DNA from: Gerris lacustris
Taxonomy: Eukaryota; Arthropoda; Insecta; Hemiptera; Gerridae
Reading direction: 5' to 3'
DNA: 64,000 nt
Assembly: GCA_951217055.1 (NCBI GenBank)
Contig: OX578279.1
Span: 41,441,610-41,505,609 of the forward strand
Part shown: positions 37,056-47,043 of the stretch, piece after piece
Layout of the letters: the number at the start of each line of letters is the position of its first letter
Numbering within the stretch: the stretch's first letter is position 1
Notes under the pieces: generated by a model
The model's input: only the letters and a program-made list of their open reading frames with translations
What the model was told of the DNA's origin: nothing
The model's database searches: none
Made by a program: the position numbers and the translations under genes

Positions 37056-37808
37056 ATTGAAGCGAGCGCAAGCGAGCTTCTTACATTCAACGAAATATGC
37101 ATCTTGTCTGTCTGTCTGTGTGTAAAGTTCACGTGTCCGGCGATAACTTGAGTAAAAGTAGACCGATTTAGTTGAAATTTGGTATACATGTTCCTTTTAC
37201 ATATACTCAGGCTAAGTTCGTTGGACAGCGTGATCCGTCCAAGAGTTCGCGCGCAATGCTCGCGTAAACGTGTGCTTCAAATTTAAAATTGGAATTTTAC
37301 GACGAGTAAAAATTCTATCATACCTATTCGATGAGACGAACATTTTTCTAAAATAACATTTTTTAGTAAAACCAACAACGACACCGCTATGAATTAATAA
37401 AGATCGCTAAATCAATTACAGTTGACCTAAACATTTAAAATAGAGAAAACAACCTTCTTACCGATATCTTACGTTCTAACCTAACGACTTTAATAAAACT
37501 TCATATACATCGTCTGAAGTACAATTGAAACAGGCATGCAAAATTTCAACTTGATACAAGTAGAAGTTCTTGAGTTGTGAAGTGATACATTTATAATAAT
37601 TGTTTAAAAGCTATTGCGGGTGGTTAAGATTCTTATTAGTTTTGTAGTGTATAGGTTTGTTTAGGAAGTAAAGCTTTGTTCCGAGTACCCCCACTCTACC
37701 CCACACTGCTCTCTTCCACTTATCTTCAACTATGACATGACATTCATCATGATACATGATTAATAAATTTTAATATTCAGTATTTCATTGCAATACGCTC
37801 GCTTCAAT
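37056..37808 (+). mobile_element. Dispersed repeat family C, copy 2, apparently full length
   Basis: Bounded by ATTGAAGCGAGCG at the left and CGCTCGCTTCAAT at the right, a perfect 13-bp terminal inverted repeat about 753 bp apart. The interior has (TGTC)n, GACCGATTTAGTTGAAATTTGGTATACATGTT and CGTTGGACAGCG..AGAGTTCGCGCG, shared with the eroded inverted copy at 17.1-17.7 kb. No frame long enough for a transposase. Confidence 0.75.
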
Positions 37809-38237
37809 GATAGAGCCACGTGATGCCTAGTATAATTTAATGTTAGTGCAGTGACACAGCAGAATTTTACAGTTCGTCGCAGATGCGACAAATACCGCCC
37901 ATATGTACTGCATCAATATTATATAAAAAGGTTTATTTTTACTATTTACTAATTTTTTTTAAAGAACTGCATTAACTTTAAAATTAGTTAAAATTCTTAT
38001 CTTAAGAGGAATGAAAGATAACTCGAACTTTCGTTTTACTGTTTATCATTGTCAAACCTGTTAAGTAAAAAGGCATAAAATCTCATAAGAAGAAATCAAT
38101 TTTGATCGCGAAAAAAACAACAATAATTGAACTAATTGATATTTTATAAAAACTTGTTTTTATAAAATATCAAAGAAATGTTTAAATGATACGAGATTGC
38201 AGTAGACTGTACTAAAATATAGCTTGATGATGCTTTA
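37809..38237. other. AT-rich spacer
   Basis: Nothing recognised. Confidence 0.45.
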
Positions 38238-38853
38238 GCTATATGCAGTGCTCGATTTCTAGAAATGGAGGTGCCGGAACTACAGCCTACCCTCTCTCCC
38301 CCCCCCCCCTCCCTATAGAAGGGGGGTCCGGGGGTCCTCCCCCGGGAAAATTTTGAAAAATAAACGTTCAAAAACAGCGTTTTAGACATAAACCCACACA
38401 GCAATCAGGTGGGTTTCGTGTGAGAAAACATATAATTTTAAGTAGTATTTTTTATAAACAATTTCTTGATTAGTATAACACGTGTTGTTAAAATACTCTC
38501 AATAAATAAATAGGTACTTAGGTTTATACGAATAATTAAATCAACAAAATATTTCCTGTCTCACTCGCCCCGGGCGAGTTTCGGCACAGTGTCTCTGCAC
38601 AGTACTTATTTAATACGATCCCTGCCATTAAAAAAACGTTGTTAATAAATTGCTAGTCTAGGGTAATACTATGGTGTCAGTTTAATACATGATGTCCTTA
38701 ATCAAATTTGCAGTCACTCACTGACAAACAAAATTTTAACTTAGGATTTTAAAAAATCTTAGTGCCGATAATTTTATTTTTTATTTATCAGAGAGAGAGG
38801 TCCCGGAACGCCGTTCCGCCGCGTTCCGCCTCAAATCGAGCCCTGGCTATATG
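38238..38853. mobile_element. hAT-like MITE with 8-bp target duplication
   Basis: Element 38246-38845 (600 bp) starts CAGTGCTCGATTT and ends AAATCGAGCCCTG, near-perfect inverted ends, and is flanked on both sides by GCTATATG (38238-38245 and 38846-38853), an exact 8-bp duplication as made by hAT-superfamily transposases. The left sub-end is C/G-homopolymer rich (CCCCCCCCCCC, GGGGGGTCCGGGGGTCC); the right sub-end has CGTTCCGCCGCGTTCCGCC. No transposase, so it was mobilised in trans. Confidence 0.9.
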
Positions 38854-39555
38854 AATGACAAGCAAATTAAATGCATGGCAAAATCCATTAAAATAATCAT
38901 TAAAGTTCTTATACATATTCAAATTTTAAAAAAAAATATAAAGGAAACCACTTTCTTTGTTGTTTTTAGTTTACAAGTAAAATGAAAATTACTTTTATGA
39001 AGTCGTTTTTAATGAAATATTAAAACAGGATAAAAGTTTTGATAAAGTAATGGCTTTATGTTCCTGTATGTGTCGAAAAAAACACACCTATAGTTATTCT
39101 AGTCAAATAGAATAATTTAGATATTTTTCGGTTTAAAAATTCAACATTCCAATACAAAATTAAAAAAAAAAACACCCCACACATTATATACTTTTGTCGG
39201 TATAAAAAAGGAGACAAATATTTGAAAAGGTTAAAATTAAAAAGGGCTAAATAATAAACAGGATAAAATATTAAGGGTCACAAGGTTGTAATTTATACAG
39301 AAAAAAGCGAAATCTGACTTTTGCTGAAAAAAGAATAAAAAACAAGATTAACAGTGGGAATAATATTCATGTCATACATACAAGGCATCGTTATACACGA
39401 AAATTTTATTTCAGAGGGAAATTTCAATTTAATCTTTTATCTTTTCGTCATTTTATTTCCTTTTATTAATATTTTAGAATTTCCTACCCGCTTTTTTTAT
39501 TTTCTGGAATATTATTATAGAAATATTTCTCTCCTTGGGAATTACTAAAATCAAA
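38854..39555. other. AT-rich spacer
   Basis: Nothing recognised. The 64-codon plus frame at 39354-39548 is Phe/Ile/Leu-rich translated AT DNA. Confidence 0.45.
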
Positions 39556-39672
39556 ATCGTTTTTATCTACGATGGATACGAAATATAAACATTATATCTT
39601 GGTTTAGATGCGTAGAAAGCGATTATTTACGTACTTGTATTCATTGCGCATGCGTGTCTCATAGTTCTGAAC

Positions 39673-39716
39673 AATTCCTCTTCTTTACCACACTATCGCG
39701 GTAAAGAAGAGGAATT
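39673..39716. repeat. 17-bp hairpin in left arm of foldback 4
   Basis: AATTCCTCTTCTTTACC pairs perfectly with GGTAAAGAAGAGGAATT across ten bases. The CTTTACC/GGTAAAG core is shared with hairpins of the foldback at 10.46-11.32 kb. Confidence 0.9.
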
Positions 39717-39822
39717 CTTCAGCTTTACGCACGATTAGCAAGTTTGTTTACATTTAACAAAACTAATTTGCTGTTATTTTTTTATTAAAGTAACGGTTTA
39801 TATGAGTTTTTAGTGAAAAACA

Positions 39823-39987
39823 ATGAGTGAATCAAGTGACTTTGACGAAAATGTGGAGAATAATACTCCTCCAGAAATAATTAATTCGGCAATAAATACA
39901 ACTCAAGAATTAATGCCATCTTTATCAAGAGAGAGAGATTCGAACTTACATACAGCAAGTTTATTTTTTTCTGTATTTATTATTTAA
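39823..39987 (+). CDS. Short frame in left arm of foldback 4
   Basis: ATG 39823 with a favourable AACA context opens 54 codons to TAA 39985-39987. It begins MSESSDFDENVENNTPPEI and continues through TTQELMPSLSRERDS; acidic and Asn/Ser-rich at first, then hydrophobic (LFFSVFII) at the end. The inverted copy in the right arm begins MSESSSFDENVENNTPLEI but stops after about 29 codons because of a base loss. An acidic N-terminus like this would suit the first exon of a transposon protein whose remainder has been deleted. That is inference: no known transposase domain is present. Confidence 0.4.
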   Translation: MSESSDFDENVENNTPPEIINSAINTTQELMPSLSRERDSNLHTASLFFSVFII

Positions 39988-40449
39988 ATCTAACAATCGT
40001 AGATAAAGTACGGTACGCAACTCGAGCGAAAAAGGCATTTTGCATTGCTCCTGTGGTTTTACTACCCTCGCTGTCGCTCGGGTGCAACTTCCACACTCGC
40101 ATGCAAAATGCTACTTTCCGCACTCGACGCGTAATGTACCTACTATTACACGTACAAACATGGGATTGGATAAAGATATAACACTTTTTCAAAATAAAAT
40201 GTTAAATAATACTAAACTAATAATAAATTTAAGTGGGCATGTTAAGAGTTACGAGTGTACTTGGATGATTTGTAATAGACAGCGAGGGTAGTAAAACCAC
40301 AACAGCAATGCAAAATGCCGTTTTTGCACGAGTTGCGTACCGTACTTTATCTGCGATTGTTAGATTTAAATAATAAATACAGAAAAAAATAAACTTGCTG
40401 TATGTAAGTTCGTATCTCTTCTCTTGATAAAGATGGCATTAATCTTGAG

Positions 40450-40537
40450 TTGTATTTTTTGCCGAATTAATTATTTCTAGAGGAGTATTATTCTCTACAT
40501 TTTCGTCAAAGCTACTTGATTCACTCATTGTTTTTCA
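40450..40537 (-). pseudogene. Broken copy of the foldback 4 frame in the right arm
   Basis: Mirror of the 39823 frame. On the minus strand ATG near 40532 begins MSESSSFDENVENNTPLEI but a one-base loss brings a stop after about 29 codons (AACTCAAGATTAA). Synonymous and non-synonymous changes are mixed, consistent with decay after the arms formed. Confidence 0.45.
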
Positions 40538-40632
40538 CTAAAAACTCGATGTAAACAGTTACTTTAATAAAAGAATAGCAAATTAGTTTTGTTAAATATA
40601 AACAAACTCGCTAATTGTGCGTAAAGCTGAAG

Positions 40633-40676
40633 AATTCCTCTTCTTTACCGCGCTAGCGTGGTAAAGAAGAGGAATT
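40633..40676. repeat. 17-bp hairpin in right arm of foldback 4
   Basis: The same AATTCCTCTTCTTTACC..GGTAAAGAAGAGGAATT hairpin as at 39673, with a slightly different loop (GCGCTAGCGT). Confidence 0.9.
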
Positions 40677-40830
40677 GTTCAGAACTATGAGACGCGCATG
40701 CGCAATGAATACAAGTACGTAAATAACCATTTTCTACGTATCTAAACAGAGATATAATGTTTATATTTCGTATCAATCGTAGATAAAATATATAATATAA
40801 TAATAATAATAAACAAAAGTCTCATACATA

Positions 40831-40832
<2 letters not shown>

Positions 40833-40874
<42 letters not shown>
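40833..40874. repeat. (TA)n microsatellite, about 42 bp
   Basis: AT dinucleotide run ending in ACACAC, right after foldback 4. Confidence 0.95.
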
Positions 40875-40879
<5 letters not shown>

Positions 40880-41420
40880 TCAATGAATTACAATACTTAG
40901 TTTCTTCTTACCATGTCGACTATCTCTCCCTAACATATGCCCACAAACGATTACCATAACTGCCAATAGATGTTCTAGTTTTAGAATATTTTATTGGAAG
41001 AACCCAAGTCTGCCCAACCTAATTGAGGTTTTCTGTGGTTTCCCTCAATTTACTAGGTGAATGGTGAATGCCAGGTTGGTCCCCTCAAAAGCCAGTCCAC
41101 AGACTGCCTAGGATACCGGTTTAAACTCCTCAAATCAAATACTTACCTAGCTATGGCCCCTTTTCATGTAATGTATATTATTTTAGGAAATACCGGGGGG
41201 GGGGGGGGGGGGAGAATTTTCGTTGTAGTTATAACGAAGGTTGTGTGGAATAAAAAAATGTTTGATGTCGTATGTTTTTATCAAAGAGGCTGTGGTTTTC
41301 TCTCCGAATATATTATATACATATGTTGACGCGTGAGAATTTTTAGTCGTTGTATTGATGTTTTACGGTGAGCTTATGTGTTGAATTAATATTTATTGTG
41401 TAGTACCTTTCCGGTAGCTT
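40875..41420. other. Spacer with a G18 run
   Basis: Moderately GC-rich between 41.05 and 41.25 kb, with an unbroken G run at 41195-41212. The 90-codon plus-strand frame through it includes the poly-Gly run and is not called as a gene. Confidence 0.35.
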
Positions 41421-41560
41421 TTCCATATTGATAGTCATGAGTGATTTTGTATTTCGTTTGTTTTTAGGCCCCTGAAGATGGTATTAAGTAAAACCCGAAA
41501 CGTCGGGATTGTAACACGATTTTTGTGACCAAAACCTGAGATTAGTTTGTTTTTGTGCAT
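41421..41560 (+). repeat. Retroelement-end-like motif (Penelope-style)
   Basis: CCCCTGAAGATGGTATTAAG..AACCCGAAACGTCGGGATTG contains the CTGAAGATGG / CGAAACGT pair seen at the ends of several animal retroelements, including ones related to Penelope-like elements (from general knowledge). CCCGAAACGTCGGG is itself a 5-bp hairpin. No reverse transcriptase is nearby. Confidence 0.4.
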
Positions 41561-41869
41561 ATATATATAATGTTAATGTTACTATATAATGAACTCTCGG
41601 TTATTTAGTTTTGATCAAATTAATCAACGTCTTCTAAATAAGAAAGATTAGAATAGATTTATCAAGCCCGTCAATGAAGCCAGTATTAATTAAGTTTTAA
41701 CAAGACCCATTAGTTATAAGTGCCAAACTATTATTAGTTTTAATTTTTAAGGGTTCTAGAAAACACAGAGTTAAATAGATTATTTAAGCAAGAACCTTAC
41801 GGTAGGTGTAAAAGTACCCCCAACTCCTAAAAGATTAATCTAGATACATATCCTTTCTCCTTGATTTGA
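41561..41869. other. AT-rich spacer
   Basis: Nothing recognised. Confidence 0.45.
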
Positions 41870-42736
41870 GTGCCAGGTCCCTTCAAATTAAGTCACTGTC
41901 AAGTTACAGCAAGAGAGTGATAGCTTAAGAAGAAGCATTTGTTCTCTCTTTTCTAGGGACTAACAAATTTGTCCTCATGAAGCCTTAAAGGTCAAAAACC
42001 ACGATTTTCGTAGTCTAAACTTTAAAATTATCTCTACTTCACTCCTTTTCGCTCAATAAGGTATTATTTGCTTCCCTATTCCACTTAAGAGCATCCTTGT
42101 GCTTAAAATAATTTTTTGCCTTTAAAGAAATTTCTTTATCTCCCTGTGTGCTAGGGACCTGCTATGTGCCAGGTCCCTTCAAATTAAGTCACTGTCAAGT
42201 TACAGCAAGAGAGTGATGGCTTAAGAAGAAGCATTTGTTCTCTTTTTTCTAGGGACTAACAAATTTGTCCTCATGAAGCCTTGAAGGTCAAAAACCACGA
42301 TTTTCGTAGTCTAAACTTTAAAATTATCTCTACTTCACTCCTTTTCGCTCAATAAGGTATTATTTGCTTCCCTATTCCACCTAAGAGCATCCTTGTGCTT
42401 AAAATAATTTTTTGCCTTTAAAGAAATTTCTTTATCTCCCTGTGTGCTAGGGACCTGCTATGTGCCAGGTCCCTTCAAATTAAGTCACTGTCAAGTTACA
42501 GCAAGAGAGTGATGGCTTAAGAAGAAGCATTTGTTCTCTTTTTTCTAGGGACTAACAAATGTGTCCTCATGAAGCCTTAAAGGTCAAAAACCACGATTTT
42601 CGTAGTCTAAACTTTAAAATTATCTCTACTTCACTCCTTTTCGCTCAATAAGGTATTATTTGCTTCCCTATTCCACCTAAGAGCATCCTTGTGCTTAAAA
42701 TAATTTTTTGCCTTTAAAGAAATTTCTTTATCTCCC
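41870..42736. repeat. Satellite-like tandem array, 296-bp unit, three copies
   Basis: Unit starts GTGCCAGGTCCCTTC at 41870, 42166 and 42462, a regular 296-bp period, and the last copy stops at TTTATCTCCC (42736), so there are about 2.9 copies. Copies differ at only a handful of positions (e.g. GATAGC/GATGGC, CACTTAAG/CACCTAAG). Each junction forms a GGGACCT / AGGTCCC hairpin around GCTATGTGCC. Near identity indicates recent expansion or homogenisation. No reading frame spans the unit. Confidence 0.95.
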
Positions 42737-43116
42737 AACAGCTAACTAATGCCATAAGACATTATCGATAGTCGCTTGACTTAAGTATAATATAGTCTGT
42801 AATCTCAAGAAATGTGATAGAAGAGCAAATTTTTATTGGTTTCAGCTAGTCATTATCAGATTGTGTTCAGTTTAGAGGAGCAAAAAGCAAGACTTAAAAC
42901 TTCGGACTAAATATTAACTTAATATAAACTTTATATTAAGGCTTACATAGTTTCAAGTTACTTATTTAGTCACTTTAGGAAAGCATACATTTAGAAGAAA
43001 TAATCACTAGTATAATAGAACACTTTATTTTGCTCTTATTTACGTACACATGAATAAAGAATATATATTCATTTATTTGATTCGTTTGTTTAATTATTAT
43101 TATTGTACCTAACTTA
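42737..43116. other. AT-rich spacer
   Basis: Nothing recognised. Confidence 0.45.
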
Positions 43117-43340
43117 AGGCCCCCATACACATTTATTTGTTACTATGATTTATACATTCTCTTTGAAAAATATTAAGAGTTAAGGCCCCCATACCGATCA
43201 AACATTTTGCGCAAACATGATGTTTGCGCAAACCTGATGTCGGGCAAATTTAGGTCATACACGTCAAACATCATGTTTGCGGAAACATCAAACAGCCCCT
43301 TACACGGTCAAAATGTTTGCGCAAAAAAATAATAATAAAT
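43117..43340. mobile_element. Palindrome-rich MITE-like sequence
   Basis: Two direct TAAGGCCCCCATAC words (43117, 43180) precede TTTGCGCAAACAT-G-ATGTTTGCGCAAA (43208-43234), an uninterrupted 27-base palindrome, followed by GTCAAACATCATGTTTGCGG and a mirrored end CCCCTTACACGGTCAAA..TTTGCGCAAA. The GGCCCC..ATAC start and CCCCTTAC end are of the kind seen on MITEs. No coding capacity. Confidence 0.6.
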
Positions 43341-44250
43341 AAAAAGCCTGTCTGAAAGGTTAACGGAATAAAAAATAAACTGGCAACAAATGTCCGACTA
43401 AGAAGCAAGCTTAAAAATAACAAGAAGAATGACATTTTTCCAAGGTCTCTAACTTAAATTATTCAAACAAAATACGCAAGGTTACTAGGAAGTGTAATAA
43501 TAACAAACATAAATATGGATTATGTACACCAAAAGCTGTAATAAAAATGTTATAACCAAATTTTTTTGGGGCCAACATGCTCAGAGAGCTTTTTTTATTA
43601 AACATTTTATTTTATAAATATATTATGAAATATTAACACATCTAAGTTCTATTCTGTACAACACAACAGTAGTTAATGTAAAGCTATGGATTATATACCT
43701 TACCCCAGTCTAATTTACATTCTAAACAAGCAAATGCCTATTGTGGTTTAGGAAATGTTTGTAAAAGCTCGTATCATAATTGCAATCAAGTAATTACAAT
43801 GAAGACAATGTCTCGTAGAACCTAGCTTAGCACAAATTGTGTAACGAACTTTAATTAACTGTGTAAACAAATTCCAACTCAAGCATTCACGGTGTTTAAC
43901 ATTCTTATATTATTATTCTTGTAATTAAAATAAACTATTTTTATGCCAATGATTTTAGATGGGATCTATGTCATTAAATAATCTAAACAGTTAATAAAAA
44001 GTATGAGTTATAAATGTAGGTATATACTCTTTATAAATATAACACACGAACAATAAATATTACAGATAAACGAGTTATATATATGTAATAGAAAGATCTG
44101 GCAAATGAAAAACCAAAAAGAAGCCATAGGGGATAATCTAATTATCTATTATTTAAACTTTAAATAAAAGCATTATGCGAATTTATAAAAGTAATCAACC
44201 TATGCAGGCCCCATTAAAATATCAAGTTCGATTAGTATGAAACCTTCTTC
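43341..44250. other. AT-rich spacer
   Basis: Nothing recognised. Confidence 0.45.
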
Positions 44251-44590
44251 TTTTAATTTCGAGTAGAGGACAGGTTGACCCTATCACTTAACGTTGAATT
44301 TACAGAGTCGTTTGAAGCGATATGATTCTGTTGCCAAGTGGGACCGGTTTGAGAATAAGCTTGGAGATATAAGGGGGGTTGACAGTATACAACGGGTTGG
44401 ATGTATCCGGTGATAACCGGCTGCAACCGACGAATATCCACTCACGGATCTACAGGCCTGTTTCTGCCTTAACAACGAGACCAGCTAGGCTAGCCACATG
44501 CACGTCATCTTCTTCGACAACTCATACCTACGCCCTTCATCACCTCTTGAAATATATTACAGCCAGAATATAAAAACCATCTCTGTCACA
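44251..44590. other. GC-enriched island, possible exon or solo LTR
   Basis: A sharply bounded GC-enriched island. On the minus strand two overlapping frames of about 62 codons exist (one runs RRLQPVITGYIQPVVYCQPP then YSQTGPTWQQNHIASN), and the plus strand has a 64-codon frame too. A strong donor word, GATCC|GTGAGT, lies on the minus strand at 44450/44449 with an AAGGCAG acceptor-like site 18 bases upstream. Read as a unit on the minus strand the block starts TGTGACAGAG with a TTTTTATATTC TATA-like box, which would suit a solo LTR; no PBS, polypurine tract or target duplication is identified. Identity unresolved. Confidence 0.35.
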
Positions 44591-44599
44591 GGGGAATCC

Positions 44600-45070
44600 C
44601 AAAGATTTACACGTTTTTTGGCCCCATAAGTTCAAAAAGGTGGTTTTTAAAATGTTCGTCATCACCTTCGTAGACGACTGCGGGCTGATTTCGATGAAAT
44701 TTGGCATCCATGTTCACAAAAATCATACCCCGAGGCAAATTTTAGGGTCGCTACTCCCTAAAATTATTATTATTATTTTATTTATTTTTTTCGTAACGGT
44801 TTCAACATTTTGATTAAAAATTATATGATGTAGTAAATGGTCTACATCATATCATTTTTAATACGAATCTAACCATAAAAAGATATCGCTTTTAGGGAAA
44901 AAATATATCGAGACATTAAAGAAAATAAACATGATTTTTCTGGAAAACGGATATAAACAATCATTAGAACAGTTTAATAAAAAATAATTAAATTAGATCA
45001 CAATGTGTAATGAGAAATTTCTGTTCGAGTTTGTCGGACCGATTTTTAGAAGGATACTATATACTATTGA
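44600..45070 (+). repeat. Dispersed repeat family A, copy 2
   Basis: Contains GTAGACGACTGCGGGCTGATTTCGATGAAATTTGGCA, AAAATCATACCCCGAGGC and a TCGGACCGATTTTTAG end, in the same order as the 4.8- and 55.5-kb copies. The middle has a hairpin, ATATGATGTAG-TAAATGGT-CTACATCATAT (about 44823-44852), extended outward by ATTAAAAAT / ATTTTTAAT. Confidence 0.75.
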
Positions 45071-45355
45071 CAAATGCCGAGATTAAGGATATTTACAAAG
45101 TTCAATTACAATTAAATTTACAATTAATTACCAAGTTCTGATTTTAATTAGTCGATAAAGTATGGGCTAAAAAGCATGTCTATAACTAAAAGGCAGTACT
45201 AGTGGTAAACCATCTACCACTATGTAACTTACTGTTTTGTCAGTTATTAATACTTAATGTATTACTTGTTGTTTGTAAACTTACATTCGATTATTAATTG
45301 AATCGTTTCTTTTTACATGTTCATAGTTTTAATGCATACTGTTTGTTCGTAAGCA

Positions 45356-45440
45356 CTGATGATGGCCTTAAGAAGGGCGAAAGCCGCTTTGATAAATAAA
45401 CAAATGTATTTTACGTGGAGACAATTTATTAAGATGACAT
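45356..45440 (+). repeat. Hammerhead-like repeat end, single copy
   Basis: CTGATGATGGCCTTAAGAAGGGCGAAAGCCGCTTTGATA contains CTGATGA and GAAA in the spacing of a hammerhead ribozyme core, and the same sequence, including the following TTACGTGGAG, is found in both arms of the foldback at 31.8-32.2 kb. The resemblance is incomplete: a T follows CTGATGA unpaired and stem III would be AGC-C-GCT. Confidence 0.4.
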
Positions 45441-45524
45441 CCATTAGAGCTCTAATTCCTGATTATTAGCTAAAACAGTTTTTGATACTGACAACGACTT
45501 GGCATTTTTTATTAGGATCCAATA

Positions 45525-45850
45525 TATTTAAGAACCCTTATATTTTCCTGCGTGTGTCTGTCTGTCCGTCCGTCTGACGCGTGCTCTCACAGCTACACCT
45601 TTCGTCCGATCACTTTGAAATTTGGCATATATGTGTAGTGTACCTACCCACAAATTTTTAAAAAATAGCGTTTTTTTATTAAAAAAAAAAATCGTTTTTT
45701 CTGGGGGCCGTGTGGGGTATCATATGAAAGGGTACGTCGAGATGATTACAAAAATATATAATTTTTTGGTTATAACTTTGATAAGGCGAGCGTAGACGAG
45801 TTTGTAGTTGGTGTGAAAAGTGCCCCCCCCCCTTCTATCTCACCTATGTA
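45525..45850 (+). repeat. Dispersed repeat, family D-like
   Basis: GTGTCTGTCTGTCCGTCCGTCTGACG, CACTTTGAAATTTGGCATATATGT, GGGGGCCGTGTGGGGTATCATATGAAAGGG, AAGGCGAGCGTAGACGAGTTTG and a terminal GTGCCCCCCCCCC: the usual order of a widespread invertebrate repeat type. It shares the poly-C end with 48.36-48.71 kb. Confidence 0.6.
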
Positions 45851-46998
45851 AACTGCAAATATTCTGAAAACATTCCTGAACATTCTTCGACCAAAAGTAA
45901 ATATGTATATATATACCACTTTTTGAAAATTTAAAAAAAAACATTATTTTTGTTTTTATGGACAAAATACATTTTTTTTTAAAATTATGCTCTTTTGGAT
46001 GTATTAATATGTTTATAGTCCGGTTCACTGGCAAAAAATACTTTATCAGAGGTAATTTTATGTGTTTTGAGAATAGCAGACCCATAGGATAGTTCAAAGT
46101 AGGCTTTTTAGCATTTTAAAAAGCAACATCAATAGGTACTACTTAAACAATACTGTGTGACTGGCAATGTGCTGACTAGCACACACTTGACCTGTTTATT
46201 ATGTATTAAAATATATGCATGTATTTTGCATTTTTGTTATATTTTATAGGTTTCACGTAAAAATATTAAATGAAAATAAACTATACTTTTAATTCCAAAA
46301 TGAATATTCATGTTAATTTGACAAAATATTAATGTCAATTTAATTGATACTAAAACAATACCAATCTTAATTATTACAATCTAACAATTTAAGATGAAAT
46401 ATACATATTAAAATACAGGGACAACATAATAATACACCATTAAATAACATTCTACTAAGATCGTAGGACAAAAGCCAAAATGATTCATTTAAAATTCATT
46501 TTGTACCTGCTTTACTAAATCAATTATATTATCCTATGTTAATTTGAAAATAAAATTAATCATGCAACTAAAGTGTTTTACAGCCTAATCAAGTACAAAT
46601 ATTATCGGTACAGAAATAAAACTTATAAATGGGGTCAATATATATTATATATTTAATATATACATACGATAAGAACAATTATATGCATTTGTGATTAAAA
46701 TGTGAATGTGCTATAAATATACGATCGGTAGTAAAGATAGTGAAGTATGTTTGAAGTATATAATTTTACATAAGTTGGAGCATGCTCGAAAATAAACGAA
46801 ATATTTATTTCACGTGTATCGTTGTAATTAAGTAGACTTAATTAAATTGTAGTAATAATTAAAATTAAGATGAAATAATATTGTGTGTGTGTGTGAGTAG
46901 AAAAAAATATACAAAATTATAATTATACATAAATGAACGAACCCGACACCAATTACAACCACAGACACAAACAATCTTGGTCAATTTTTATCTCTTAC
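45851..46998. other. AT-rich spacer, possibly intron of the minus-strand gene
   Basis: No further minus-strand exon found downstream of 46999. A (GT)7-like run lies at 46882-46896. Confidence 0.4.
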
Positions 46999-47043
46999 CC
47001 AAGCAGGGCCGTCTCCTCAGCTGTAGCGGACGCGGGCATCTTC
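46999..47043 (-). CDS. Candidate 45-base exon of a minus-strand gene
   Basis: On the minus strand a clear acceptor (TTATTTCTTTTAG) and a donor GG|GTAAGA bracket exactly 45 bases with phase-2 borders on both sides. Entered from the candidate exon ending at 49609 (which leaves AG), the frame reads KMPASATAEETALL with GG carried out. Size, symmetry and both splice sites fit a cassette exon. It cannot follow the 47637-47679 exon in the same frame (that join gives GRCPRPLQLRRRPCL instead), so the two may be alternatives. Family unknown. Confidence 0.6.

Larger units (their letters stand above)
39560..40788. mobile_element. Foldback element 4, about 1.2 kb, arms carry a reading frame
   Basis: The ends TTTTTATCTACGAT..ATACGAAATATAAACATTATATC and its mirror at 40755-40788 open two arms of roughly 500 bp each (39560-40085 and 40278-40788), separated by about 190 bp of unique sequence. 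Arms mirror each other through GTACGTACTTGTATTCATTGCGCATGCG, AATTCCTCTTCTTTACC, AATGAGTGAATCAAGT, TAAAGTACGGTACGCAACTCG and GCATTTTGCATTGCT, with scattered substitutions. Each arm has its own 17-bp hairpin and a copy of a short reading frame. No transposase is seen; the element is either a non-autonomous foldback or a head-to-head pair of deleted elements. Confidence 0.85.
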
